The notes below the pieces were generated by a model. It did not search any database. It saw only the letters and a program-made list of their open reading frames with translations, and was not told where the DNA came from. Positions 31,527 to 42,885 of a stretch of 64,000 nt of DNA are shown piece by piece; position 1 is the first letter of the stretch, and each line of letters starts with the position of its first letter. Source of the DNA: Phymorhynchus buccinoides (lineage: Eukaryota > Mollusca > Gastropoda > Neogastropoda > Raphitomidae); contig CM065700.1 in assembly GCA_017654935.2 (NCBI GenBank), positions 46,665,838-46,729,837 of the forward strand. Reading direction: 5' to 3'. The translations under genes and the position numbers were made by a program.

Positions 31527-31687
31527 CAGTGGAACCTCAAAAATCATCCAAAATGAGGTCTTATAAGGGAGGGCTCTTATAAAGGAGGCCATTTTAATAC
31601 TTACAAAGAAGGGCAATGTCTCAGAGAAGTAGGTCTTATATGGGAGGGAGTCTAATAATGGGAGGTCTTATGAGGGAGGTTCCACTG
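31527..31687. mobile_element. pogo/Tigger-like MITE, complete
   Basis: CAGTGGAACCTC and GAGGTTCCACTG ends flanked by TA. The left copy (13111-13240) has lost one end. Confidence 0.85.
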
Positions 31688-31728
31688 TACAATAAACTGA
31701 CTGTGCTGTGGGTTTTTTCCTCTCTCAG

Positions 31729-31861
31729 AGGTATGCAGACAGTGAGGGGGTACAAACCACCCATGGACGTAGAGGATCGGCTGCAGAGGGTGGTCACTGA
31801 GGTGTGCGGGAACGTCGACGATTGGCGCACAGTGAAACTCGACAACAGAAGCAAGTTCAAG
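31729..31861 (+). CDS. MRPL50: MRPL50 exon 3, right arm
   Basis: This 133-nt exon starts after TCTCTCAG. The first base completes Glu, then GMQTVRGYKPPMDVEDRLQ and a stretch ending KLDNRSKFK lead to AAG|GTAATC. It carries the RxYxPPxD motif of mL50. It differs from the left arm at one residue (Met/Leu at its second full codon). Its last 30 or so bases are the seed of the array that follows. Confidence 0.92.
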
Positions 31862-33785
31862 GTAATCGCTTCACAAGTTTAGGCCGGTTTTTTACTGTAT
31901 GTATCTGTGTGAGTGTATGTAGGAACGTTGACAACTGGCGCAGTCGACAACAGAACCAAGTTCAAGGTAATCGCTTCACAAGTTTAGGCCGTTTTTTACT
32001 CTATGTGAATGTGTGAGTGCATGTGGGAATATCGACAACTTGTGCATGGTGAAACTCGACAGCAACAGAACCAAGTTCAAGGTAATCGCTTCAGATGTTT
32101 AGGCCGGTTTTTTTTTACTGTATGTATCTGTGTGAGTGTATGTTTACTGTACGTATCTGTGTGAGTGCATGTGGGAATATTGATGCCTTGTGCATGGTGA
32201 AACTCGACAACAACAGAACCAAGTTCAAGGTAATCGCTTCACAAGTTTAGGGCGTTTTTTTTTAAATGTTGTACTGTATGTGTGTGGATGCATGTGGTAA
32301 TATAGACAACTTGCACATGGTGAAACTCGACAACAACAGAACCAAGTTCAAGGTAATCGCTTCACAAGTTTAGGGTGTTTTTTACTGTATGTGTCTGTGT
32401 GAGTGTATGTGGGAATATCGACAACTTGTGCATGGTGAAACTTGACAGCAACAGAACCAAGTTCAAGGTAATCGCTTCACAAGTTTAGGGTGTTTTTTAC
32501 TGTATGTATCTGTGTGAGTGCATGTGGGAATATTGACGACTTGCGCATGGTAAAACTTGACAGCAACAACCAAGTTCAAGGTACCGTATTTTTCGGACTA
32601 TAAGGCGCACCCCCTAAATTTTACACAAAATTCAGATTTTGTTATTATATTTTCTTACTATTTTAGTAGTCATATTATAAGGCGCAGGGGTCTCAGTCTG
32701 GGAAAAAAGTATCACCTTATAGTCCGAAAAATACGGTAATCGCTTTAGAAGTTTAGGGTGTTTTTTACTGTATGTATCTGTGTGAGTGCATGTGGGAATA
32801 TCGACGCCTTGTGCATGGTGAAACTCGACAACAACAGAACCAAGTTCAAGGTAATCGCTTCACAAGTTTAGGCCTTTTTTACTGTATGTATCTGTGTGAG
32901 TGCATGTGGGAATATTGATGCCTTGTGCATGGTGAAACTCGACAACAACAGAACCAAGTTCAAGGTAATCGCTTCACAAGTTTAGGCCTTTTTTACTGTA
33001 TGTATCTGTGTGAGTGCATGTGGGAATATTGATGCCTTGTGCATGGTGAAACTCGACAACAACAGAACCAAGTTCAAGGTAATCGCTTCACAAGTTTAGG
33101 CCTTTTTTACTGTATGTATCTGTGTGAGTGCATGTGGGAATATTGATGCCTTGTGCATGGTGAAACTCGACAACAACAGAACCAAGTTCAAGGTAATCGC
33201 TTCACAAGTTTAGGCCTTTTTTACTGTATGTATCTGTGTGAGTGCATGTGGGAATATTGATGCCTTGTGCATGGTGAAACTCGACAACAACAGAACCAAG
33301 TTCAAGGTAATCGCTTCACAAGTTTAGGCCTTTTTTACTGTATATATAATAAATCTGTGTGAGTGGGGAGGGGGGTGGGGGCATTGATGACTTGCACATG
33401 GTGAAACTGGACAACAGAACCAAGTTCATGGTAATCGCTTCAGAAGTTTAGGTGTTTTTTTGTTTTTTTACTGTTTCTGTGCGAGTGTATGTGTGTGAAT
33501 GTAGACTGGCAGACTAAAGCTAGACAACAGAACCAAGTTCATGGTAATCGCTTCAGAAGTTTAGGTGTGTGATTTTTTTTACTGTTTCTGTGTGAGTGTG
33601 TGTTTCGGAATGTAGTCTGGCAGACTAAAGCTAGACAACAGAACCAAGTTCATGGTAATCGCTTCAGAAGTTTAGGGTGTTTTTAACTGTATCTGGGGGG
33701 GTGGGGGGGGGGGGGGTGGTAGATGACTGGCGCACTGTGAAACTCATCAACAGAACCAAATTCAAGGTAATCGATCTAGAAGTTT
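31862..33785 (+). repeat. MRPL50 exon-3-end/donor minisatellite, long allele
   Basis: About 15 units of 105-120 bp, each with an exon-like end (AACTCGACAACAACAGAACC, AAGTTCAAG|GTAATCGC) and GTTTAGG...TTTTTTACTGTATGTATCTG intron. All keep the GT of the donor. One unit is split by a MITE (32584-32736). The units between 32850 and 33350 are almost identical, which suggests recent expansion. Confidence 0.93.
32584..32736. mobile_element. Right-arm-only MITE (CCGTATTTTTCGG TIR)
   Basis: Long inverted ends CCGTATTTTTCGGACTATAA and TTATAGTCCGAAAAATACGG are flanked by TA (32582-32583, 32737-32738). It interrupts one array unit exactly at the splice donor AAGG|TAATCG. Relatives lie at 13725-16312, 51110-51700 and 54276-54440. 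Confidence 0.92.
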
Positions 33786-33997
33786 AGGGGGGGGGGGTTG
33801 TTGGGTTGTTTTTTTTACTGTATCTGTATGTGTGTGTGGCAATTTCCAAGCCTCTGATGTGTGCAAAGCCTCAGACAATTCTGATGCCTGTTGTATGTGT
33901 ACCTTTGCCTTTCTGAAATGTGGTGCATGTAAATGCTCTACTATTACTATTACTGTTTCTAGTACAAGCTATCACAATTATTATTACTTTCCCCAAG

Positions 33998-34291
33998 GTG
34001 TTGGAGAAAGCGATGCGCGAGTTCGACCACTTCGTGCCCAACAGTCAGTTGCTGGACGTTGGGACGGTCAGCGACATGGTGGCCTTTTTCTCCACCCCCG
34101 TGCACGACACTTCGCGCTACGAGGATCTCGCCTCCCTCGACCTGCCCCCTAATTTGCATATCCAGCTGGAGCCGCTGCGCTTCGACCCGGAGACGGACAC
34201 CATGTTTGGCGGCGTCTCCGCCTTCCCCGGCCGCCCGACTGTCGTCAGTAGTCTGAAGTACCGCAGGAAGTACGGGAAGAAGGAGAAATAA
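33998..34291 (+). CDS. MRPL50: MRPL50 exon 4, right arm
   Basis: The last exon has an acceptor TTTCCCCAAG, then VLEKAMREFDHFVPNSQLL, VSDMVAFFSTPVHDTSRYED, LPPNLHIQLEPLRF and a basic tail SLKYRRKYGKKEK, then TAA inside AATAAA (34287-34292). It has the mL50 signature as in the left arm; the only residue difference I see is Met for Val. This completes a 220-residue intact reading frame over 27061-34291, so the right arm is not a pseudogene here. Confidence 0.93.
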   Translation: MLEKAMREFDHFVPNSQLLDVGTVSDMVAFFSTPVHDTSRYEDLASLDLPPNLHIQLEPLRFDPETDTMFGGVSAFPGRPTVVSSLKYRRKYGKKEK

Positions 34292-34375
34292 AAATGGGGT
34301 AGATTCTAAGGAGAAATGAAACAAATTGGATAGATTCTAAGGATAAATAATATGGAAATGGATAGATTTTATCTT

Positions 34376-35220
34376 CTTCAACCGCCCGACTGTCGTCAGT
34401 AGTCTGAAGTACCGCAGGAAAAATACAGGAAGAAGGAAAAATAAAAGGGGGGGGGGGGGGGGATTGGATAGATTGCTCCCATATGGCTTCGGCCGAGAGG
34501 ACGTAAAGAATAATTAAAGGATAGATTTTGCTGTTCTTGATCGAAAGACCTGCCAGATTGATCGCAAGACTATCATCAGTAGTTAGCAGTGTTTGAAGAA
34601 GTATCAAAAAGGGAGAAATAAAGGGAAAATTGATCAGATTTGGCCTTGATCACCTGACTGTCACAGGGCTCCCAGGGACACCCATGTGTGAGTCTATGAA
34701 GTACAGTAGAACCTCCCTTATAAGACCTCCCATTATAAGACTCCCTCCCACGTAAGGCCTACTTCCCTGAGACATTGTCCTTTGTAAGTATTAAAATCAC
34801 CTCCCTTATAAGACCCCTCCCTTATAAGACCTCATTTTGGATGATTTTTAAAGGTCTTGAGGGAGGTTCCACTGTACTAAACTTCTAAAGGACCCTCTAA
34901 AAGAATGTGCAGGGGGTCCCAGGGAAGTACTAGAAGAAACATTTTTTTAGCATTCGCCACTGGGACCCTCTATCCCGCCTCTAGGACCCTCTATACTGTA
35001 AGTGAAGGAGTCCCTGGGATCCCTTGCTTTGCAGGGCGATTGGGAGCCCTACAGTGTCATCAGTAGTCTAAAATACTGCAGGAAGTATGGAAAAAAGGAG
35101 GTAATAAGAACAAAATGGATAGATTTAGCCTTGCTTGGTTGCTTGTCGTCTGAAGTACTGCATGAAGTATGGAGAAAAAGAGAAATGAAGGGGTGGAAAT
35201 GGGGTAGATTTTGTTTAATT
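34376..35220 (+). repeat. Tandem decayed copies of MRPL50 3' end
   Basis: Copies at about 34376-34445 (CCGCCCGACTGTCGTCAGTA, CTGAAGTACCGCAGG), 34570-34622, 35050-35110 and 35145-35205 repeat the last codons. The first two still end in AATAAA-type signals. A MITE (34704-34874) lies between copies. Confidence 0.82.
34704..34874. mobile_element. Right-arm-only pogo-like MITE
   Basis: CAGTAGAACCTCCCTTATAA and GAGGTTCCACTG ends, TA on both sides. The left arm has the single TA in CTATGAAGTACTAAAAT (reverse strand, about 11410). Confidence 0.9.
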
Positions 35221-35689
35221 CTGTGGTGTGGAGTATTCAAGTGTGACGAAGAGCCACGTTGTGAGTGTCGTTTTTGTACATTGTTGGTAACAATGCAGTG
35301 ATGTTTTCGAAGATGGAAAATAAAAACTTAGAAAAGAAAATATCGTTTTTAAGCTTTGGTGAGAGATAACATCTCAGCATTTGTTTTTTCTTTGTAGTTT
35401 GGTTGGTTGTTTTGGGTTTTGGTTTGTTTTCGTTGTTTTTGTTTTTTACTGGTGCTTTTATATTCCGATATATCTGATACACTAGAAAGCATTGACTCAG
35501 TGCAAACCTCCACCAAAACATATTTATCCATTTGAATGTGTTGTCTACGAACCAAGGACTTGATCAAGGCTGTTGCCACAAAAAAGACAAAATAGACATT
35601 TACTTGGGAGCTGGATGACCCCGCCCCCTCCACGAGTCTCTCCCCATGGAGATACCGGGGCGTCTTTTGTACAAATAGTTTCCCCACCT

Positions 35690-36005
35690 TCTAGAAGTCA
35701 TGTGCTTGTTACTTCCTCTAATCTGTTACTCTCTTTGACTCTGCCTTTTCCACTTTGCTTTTCTGTCGTCTACCATTTTTTTGACATATTCAGTTATTGG
35801 CCCATTCTCCTGCCTTTCAACAAACAAATTGTCAAAATTTTGAGTTTCTCCGAAATCCGAATGTGTCGGCTGAACGCAGTGTGGAGACCGGTGGTGAAAA
35901 CTGAAAACCGGACATATACTTCAGATACTTTTTCCTTACCCATTATGGCCTGGGAACGCAGAAGAAGAAGAAAGGAACCTTTCCCAACGCCAGCTGTCCT
36001 AAAAT
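35690..36005 (+). mobile_element. Family A copy
   Basis: CACCTTCTAGAAGTCATGTG start, TTGGCCCATTCTCCTGCC, GAATGTGTCGGCTGAACGC, AAAACCGGACATATAC, then a GCAGAAGAAGAAG tail near 35958-35970. It mirrors 10290-10615. Confidence 0.7.
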
Positions 36006-36149
36006 TCTATTGAGAGAGTGAGATGTACCCATGGCAAGGCATCTCCGCTAACAAACTTATTTCAGCCCAGCCTTCTAGAATAGCAGCCTCCTTCTCTGTT
36101 ATCTGGATCAGTGGAAGCCATAGTCGAACATGACAGAGAGGCTCACACA

Positions 36150-36475
36150 CAAGGGTTCTTCTTCTGCCTTCCCAAGTCATATGGCCATAATGGATAAGGT
36201 ACGTATGTGTCCGTTTTTCAGTTTTCACCGGTCTCCCGCTGCGTACAGCCGACACATTCCGATTTTGGACGAGCTCAAAGGAGAACAATTATTTGGAGAC
36301 AAAAGGCAGGAGAATGGGCCAATAATTCAGAAAAGCTAGTAGATGATAGAAAGTAAAGGGAAAAGGCAGAGTCAAAGAGGAAGTTACAAGCACAGAACTT
36401 CCAGAAGGTGGGGAACTATTTTTACGAAAGACACACACACACACACCAGTATCCCCACGGGGAGAGACTTGTGGA
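36150..36475 (-). mobile_element. Family A copy, reversed
   Basis: TTCTTCTTCTGCC tail start, then CATATGGCCATAATGG, TTTTCACCGGTCTCC and GGAGAATGGGCC, ending near CAGAAGGTGGGG and a short (CA)n. It mirrors 9870-10135. Confidence 0.7.
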
Positions 36476-36539
36476 GGGGGCAGGGTCGTCCAGCTCCCCA
36501 TATGGAGGCACGAGGCATCCACCTATAGCCCCCCACACA

Positions 36540-36999
36540 CACAAGGGTTCAATTTCAAAGACTTAACTCTTCTAGCACCTTGTATATTTGACGTTCTTGG
36601 CTGTCCGTTGCATCTCAACCAACAAGAGGGGAGCAAGTGTTTCCTGAGTGTGCATGCGTTGCTTAACGAAACAATCACTGACATAAGATCTACAAATAAA
36701 CAAACACATGGCAGGGTACTTGGCAGGGAATGTCTTTGCATTTGGTGGGTGTGTAGTGTGATGTCTTGGGCGAAGAGTTATTAGTTAAGCAACTAGTTTT
36801 GCATTACTGAAAGGGGAGAAAGAAACAATAACCTGTATTAAAATATAGAAAAAATTGGATTGCTTTACATATGACAAAACGACCCAAAAAGTTTACTGAT
36901 TTTTTTTCTCTATATGATCTTTTAGCCTTCATGGAACTGACTGTGTATCGAGGTTTAAGTGGAAGATGCATTGAATTTATATTTGAAGGTCGTTAAAGT
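36540..36999. other. Unique intergenic DNA
   Basis: No gene or repeat recognised; mirrors 9300-9745. Confidence 0.5.
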
Positions 37000-37170
37000 A
37001 GGCAAATTTCCACGAAGTCGGAGTGTGGCAGCGCACGTGGCGGGGTAATCAAAAACGGTCACACACGTAATGTTCTCATCAGTAGCTGATGCATTTGTAC
37101 CATACTGGGTGTTCAAGTGCTTCCGCTGTCAGGATGATCCCTGGAGTCTTTTAGCCAGGGTAAGTAAACA
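37000..37170 (-). repeat. Family B dispersed repeat, reversed
   Basis: GGCGGGGTAATC start, CATTTGTACCATACTGG middle, CCTGGAGTCTTTTAGCC end. Mirrors 9117-9290. Confidence 0.65.
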
Positions 37171-37574
37171 ACAACATTGAAGTAGGCCAGGGCATGAGTA
37201 GGACAAAACATGATGAAGCAAAAGCATGTTGTTGATGAGCAACATTTGAATCAAAACACACTTCACTCGCATGATATATCTACTTTGCTTTTATTGGACT
37301 TGACTTCATGTACTGTACAAGACAAAACATCAGAGCTTAGAAACTAATTACATACAAATCATTTTCATTCAAGATTCCATACGAAATGTTAACTTTGGTT
37401 TGTAGGTTTTCCTTTCTTTGGCACGATCTGCTCAAGTATGTTGATATACATCATGAAAAACACACCATTTGTTACATCATGGAATTCATCATCCACTATC
37501 CACCCACCCAGCTTCCTATTAAAGGAAAACCTTCAACTGAGATCAATTTTTCTACCCCGCTGGTTTGTTTTTTG

Positions 37575-38990
37575 GTCCAAATAGTTACCCCATCTTCTGG
37601 AAGTTCTGTGCTTGTAACTTCCTCTAATCTGTCACTCTCTTTGACTCTGCCTTTGCTTACTGTCGTCTACTTTCTTTCTGCTCCAAATAGTTACTCCGTC
37701 TTCTGAAAGGCTTGTAACATCCTCTAATCTGTCACTCTTTGACTCTGCCTTTTCCCTTTGCTTACTGTCATCTACTATCTTTCTGCTCCAAATAGTTACT
37801 CCATCTTCTGGAAATTCTGTGCTTGTAACTTCCTCTAATCTGTCACCCTCTTTGACTCTGCCTTTTCCCTTTGCTTACTGTCATCTATCTTTCTGCGCCA
37901 AATAGTTACTCCATCTTCTGGAAATTCTGTGCTTGTAACTTCCTCTAATCTGTCACTCTCTTTGACTCTGCCTTTTCCCTTTGCTTACTGTCATCTACTA
38001 TCTTTCTGCTCCAAATAGTTACTCCATCTTCTGGAAATCTGTGCTTGTAACTTCCTCTAATCTGTCACTCTCTTTGACTCTGCCTTTTCCCTTTGCTTAC
38101 TGTCGTATACTTTCTTTCTGCTCCAAATAGTTACTCCGTCTTCTGAAAGGCTTGTAACATCCTCTAATCTGTCACTCTTTGACTCTGCCTTTTCCCTTTG
38201 CTTACTGTCATCTACTATCTTTCTGCTCCAAATAGTTACTCCATCTTCTGGAAATTTTGTGCTTGTAACTTCCTCTAATCTGTCACTCTCTTTGACTCTG
38301 CCTTTGCTTACTGTCGTCTACTTTCTTTCTGCTCCAAATAGTTACTCCGTCTTCTGAAAGGCTTGTAACATCCTCTAATCTGTCACTCTTTTTGACTCTG
38401 CCTTTTCCCTTTGCTTACTGTCATCTACTATCTTTCTGCTCCAAATAGTTACTCCATCTTCTGGAAATTCTGTGCTTGTAACTTCCTCTAATCTGTCACC
38501 CTCTTTGACTCTGCCTTTTCCCTTTGCTTACTGTCATCTATCTTTCTGCGCCAAATAGTTACTCCATCTTCTGGAAATTCTGTGCTTGTAACTTCCTCTA
38601 ATCTGTCACTCTCTTTGACTCTGCCTTTTCCCTTTGCTTACTGTCATCTACTTTCTTTCTGCTCCAAATAGTTACTCCATCTTCTGGAAATTCTGTGCTT
38701 GTAACTTCCTCTAATCTGTCACTCTCTTTGACTCTGCCTTTTCCCTTTGCTTACTGTCGTATACTTTCTTTCTGCTCCAAATAGTTACTCCGTCTTCTGA
38801 AAGGCTTGTAACATCCTCTAATCTGTCACTCTCTTTGACTCTGCCTTTTCCCTTTGCTTACTGTCATCTACTATCTTTCTGCTCCAAATAGTTACTCCAT
38901 CTTCTGGAAGTTCTGTGCTTGTAACTTCCTCTAATCTGTCACTCTCTTTGACTCTGCCTTTTCCCTTTGCTTATTGTTGTCTACAATCTT
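37575..38990 (-). repeat. About 113-bp minisatellite, long allele
   Basis: About 13 units (CTTGTAACTTCCTCTAATCT, GACTCTGCCTTTTCCCTTTG, TTTCTGCTCCAAATAGTTAC). Higher-order variation is visible: a shorter CTGAAAGGCTTG unit type recurs every few units. Compare about eight units at 7780-8725. Confidence 0.9.
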
Positions 38991-39628
38991 TCTGGTCCAT
39001 TCTGCCTTTTTTCCCCAAGAAATTCTTACAAAGATTTTCTCCAACCGAAGACGGACATGCTGGGCCTATCTATTTCTTAGTTAGGCGCATAACGGCAGCA
39101 TGACGCATCTGCACTCATTTGACAGGAAACTGGGTGATCGACAAAGACGAATTTTGTGTGCATTTTTACATACATTTTGCCTTCTGTTCGCAAGAACAAG
39201 TCTTTAGTTTGTAGATAATACATCTGGAGAAAAAAAAATGTCATACATTCTTTGAAACTAAAATCTTTGCAGGGAGATTTTAGAGCAAGTTTTAGTCTCT
39301 TATTAACCACACAAGTTCTTTTCTTTTGATTTGAGAAGTCGTGTTAACTCATCAGCTACACAACCATAGAGAGTATACCCCTTCACTGCCAGAGAAAAAA
39401 ACACTGAGAAATTAACAATTTTCTTATTTTAAAAAAGACCTATCAGACTCAGTCTGAAAAAAATGGTCGAGATATTGCAGAATTAACTGATTTTATTTAA
39501 AGTCTGTTCACACAATGTGATAGAGTAATATAAAAAATAAAAAGATAAATAAATTAAGTGCAGTTTTGTGATTGTGTATACCTGCGTGTATGTAGCCCGT
39601 GCACATGCGAGAGTGTGCATATGTGGGC

Positions 39629-39660
<32 letters not shown>

Positions 39661-39729
39661 CAGACCGAGAGAGAGAGAGAGAGAGGAGTAGATGCGGAGA
39701 GTAGATGAGCCTGTGACAAAAGGTGAAAA

Positions 39730-39830
39730 GTGACACCCAACAGGTATGTCCAGAGTGACAACCAACAGGTATGTCCAGAGTGACACCCAACAGGTATGTC
39801 CAGAGTGACACCCAACAGTGATTGCACAGA
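39730..39830 (-). repeat. 28-bp minisatellite, right arm
   Basis: Four units with GTATGTCCAGAGTGACACCC; mirrors 7040-7135. A TG/GA microsatellite precedes it (39625-39685). Confidence 0.9.
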
Positions 39831-39839
39831 ATGCAAGAT

Positions 39840-40615
39840 CTAGCAGACACAATGGGTATTTTTTGCTTCATTTTGGTGTACAAATGTGATAAATTAGTGA
39901 TCAATGCATTTTGGTATCATTTTTGCAAAGACATCCACATGAATTCCTTCAATTATTTGAACAAAAACTGTTGACATACTGCTAGACATACAGAAAATCA
40001 TTTTTGTGCAAAAACAAATTTGTTCATATGAAAATATAATTTTTGTTGACTGTGATGTCTTTTTAAAACACCAAGTATAGCCTTGCAAAATGTCCAGTGA
40101 AATCCTTCCCTATTATGGTTATCTTGCATTATTACTGTTGGTTGTCACTGTGGACATACGCCATCAAATTGTTTCATAATACACCCTTCTATGTCATGAA
40201 ATTATTTTCAAGCATGAAAACTGCAGTGAAATAACCCAACTGCAACATCATAAGCATTAAAACTTATTTAGCTGCACAGAATCAACTTTTACAAGGAAAA
40301 CTAAAACTGTAGGTGGACATACAGTACTTTTTGCAGTTGGCGGACATACACCAAGTCTTTTGCTCATCAAAGACACAATTTAAACAAAAATATGTTGTCT
40401 TATGGTGTACAAGATTATTTCATTAACATCTTTAGAGGAGACACAGATAAAACTTTCAATTTCAATTGTATGACTATTTTTTAGAGGTCCAAACTGTTGG
40501 TTGTCACCAGGACGACCTTTTGTCACAGGCTCAGATGTAAGTACACGTGCATGTTTATGTGTTCATGTCTGTTCATGAATGCAAGAAAAACAAGTTTCAA
40601 TAGTGTCTCTTTCAC
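39840..40615. other. GLE1 3' flank, no gene seen
   Basis: Mirror of 5741-6500. It contains degenerate solitary 28-mer-like motifs (for example TGTTGGTTGTCACTGTGGAC near 40136). Confidence 0.55.
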
Positions 40616-40619
40616 AATT

Positions 40620-41525
40620 CAATAGTTCCAGAATCGAGCACCCAGGTAGCCCTCACGTTCAGGGGGGGAAGACTTCACTGTTCCACATGATGACATTCTA
40701 GCTATAGAACAGCCTAAAAGCGATGATGGTCAGTAGTTCCAGAATTGAGCACCCAGGTAGCCCTCACGTTCAGGGGGGGGAAGACTTCACTGTTCCACAT
40801 GATGACATTCTAGCTAGACAGGCATGGGAATTAGAGAAGACAAAAAAGACTGAAAATTGGGGTCTGGAAGCAGGCATAGGAACAAGGAATAATAAAACAA
40901 CAACTGAAAACCGTGTGTGTTGGGATACAGCCCCCAGAAAATGAAGCTTCTTCTGTTATCTAAGCCTTAAAAACAGTATTAGAGATAAGACTGATATATT
41001 TAGTTCATTTTGCATTCATTTATAACCAATAACTTAAGTCTTACTCATTGGGCTTCTTGTCCTCTTGGACCATCAAAAAAGCTGAAACTTGCAAAAAAAG
41101 ACTGAAGAGGACCATCAAAAAAGCTGAAATCAGCCAAAAGACTGACAATTCCCATGCCTGATAGAACAACCTAAAAGCGATGATGGTCAGTAGTTCCAGA
41201 ATCGAGCACCCAGGTAGCCCTCACGTTCAGGGGGGCGGAAGACTTCACTGTTCCACATGATGACAGTCTTGCTATAGAACAGCCTGAAAGCGATGATGGT
41301 CAGTAGTTCCAGAATCGAGCACCCAGGTAGCCCTCACGTTCAGGGGGGCGGAAGACTTCACTGTTCCACATGATGACAGTCTTGCTATAGAACAGCCTGA
41401 AAGCGATGATGGTCAGTAGTTCCAGAATCGAGCACCCAGGTAGCCCTCACGTTCAGGGGGGCGGAAGACTTCACTGTTCCACATGATGACAGTCTTGCTA
41501 TAGAACAGCCTGAAAGCGATGATGG
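40620..41525 (-). repeat. 112-bp array of GLE1 stop/3' UTR, right arm
   Basis: About five units (AGTTCCAGAATCGAGCACCC, CTGTTCCACATGATGACA), against about three in the left arm. One unit is split by the TIR element at 40819-41160. Confidence 0.9.
40819..41160. mobile_element. Right-arm-only TIR element, 14-bp TIRs
   Basis: Perfect ends CAGGCATGGGAATT and AATTCCCATGCCTG, with internal repeats of GACCATCAAAAAAGCTGAAA. It interrupts a 3'-UTR array unit (GCTAGA before, ATAGAAC after). The target duplication is not clear-cut. Non-autonomous, superfamily unassigned. Confidence 0.8.
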
Positions 41526-41738
41526 TCAGTAGTTCCAGAATCGTGGACCCAGGTATCCCTCCGGCTCTGGGATGAGGGCGTTGTTTCTCATGGTGGTCTC
41601 CAGGAAGGTCTCCAGGCGGATGACGGGCCCGCTGCCCGCGGCAACACCCTTCAGCTTGGGCAGGAACACCTTGATGAGGAAGTAGATCAGCTTGACGAAC
41701 TGCACACGGTACGCCTTCAACAGGAAACTGCCCGTCAC
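41526..41738 (-). CDS. GLE1: GLE1 terminal exon, right arm
   Basis: Reading -: CCTCAG|GTGACGGGC, then 70 codons ending EPEGYLGPRFWNY and TGA. The protein is identical to the left-arm exon, with one synonymous change seen (GGC/GGT before Val). It is flanked by about eight pseudo-exon units upstream (higher coordinates) and about five stop/UTR units downstream. This exon is clean, unlike GLE1 exons further right, so base quality is still good here. Confidence 0.95.
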   Translation of the reverse strand: MTGSFLLKAYRVQFVKLIYFLIKVFLPKLKGVAAGSGPVIRLETFLETTMRNNALIPEPEGYLGPRFWNY

Positions 41739-42840
41739 CTGAGGATCAAAGAAAACAAAAGAACCCTTAATGTAGATCTATGTACTGTCAGAATTAAAGC
41801 AGCTTCATGAACTGCACGCGATCTGCCTTCAACAGGAAACTGCCCGTCACCTGAGGATCAAAGAAAACAAAAGAACCCTTAATGTAGATCTATGTACTGT
41901 CAGAATTAAAGCAGCTTCATGAACTGCACGCGATCTGCCTTCAACAGGAAACTGCCCGTCACCTGACGATCAAAGAAAACAAAAGAACCCTTAATGTAGA
42001 TGTACTGTCAGAATTAAAGCAGCTTCATGAACTGCACGCGATCTGCCTTCAACAGGAAACTGCCCGTCACCTGACGATCAAAGAAAACAAAAGAACCCTT
42101 AATGTAGATCTATGTACTGTCAGAATTAAAGCAGCTTCATGAACTGCACGCGATCTGCCTTCAACAGGAAACTGCCCGTCACCTGACGATCAAAGAAAAC
42201 AAAAGAACCCTTAATGTAGATGTACTGTCAGAATTAAAGCAGCTTCATGAACTGCACGCGATCTGCCTTCAACAGGAAACTGCCCGTCACCTGACGATCA
42301 AAGAAAACAAAAGAACCCTTAATGTAGATGTACTGTCAGAATTAAAGCAGCTTCATGAACTGCACGTCTGCCTTCAACAGGAAACTGCCCGTCACCTGAC
42401 GATCAAAGAAAACAAAAGAACCCTTAATGTAGATGTACTGTCAGAATTAAAGCAGCTTCATGAACTGCACGCGATCTGCCTTCAGAAGGAAACTGCCTGT
42501 CACCTGATGATCAAAGAAAACAAAAAGAACCCTTAAACCCCTTGACTGCCAGAGAATATTTAAAGAAAAAATCATTGGGCAAAAATTAATCATGCCATGA
42601 AAAAAGACAACTGATATAGCCAATCTGGCATAATGGTGCTGGGGATATAACTCTCTTGACTGTGTTAGACAAAAAAGCCAGCATATCAGAGTTATTCCTC
42701 TTCATCTGATGACATCAAGTCAGTACGTGGTACGTTGGTGGCAGTCAAGGGGTTAATTGTAGATGTATTGTCAAAATTAAAGCAGCTTCATGAACTGAAC
42801 GCGATCTGCCTTCAGAAGGAAACTGCCTGTCACCTAAAAA
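41739..42840 (-). repeat. GLE1 pseudo-exon array, right arm
   Basis: About eight units of about 110 bp. Each (reading -) is a GATCGTCAG-type acceptor, GTGACGGGCAGTTTCCTGTT, AAGGCAGATCGCGTGCAG, a TTCATGAAGCTGCTTTAA end and an intron-like spacer. The MITE at 42537-42753 lies between the last two units, as in the left arm. Confidence 0.93.
42537..42753. mobile_element. TA-flanked MITE, right-arm copy
   Basis: ACCCCTTGACTGCCA / GGCAGTCAAGGGGT ends; shared with 4495-4714. Confidence 0.82.
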
Positions 42841-42885
42841 TAAGTAAAAGTAAGAACCTTTATTTGAGAGACTTTGTCATAAAAA

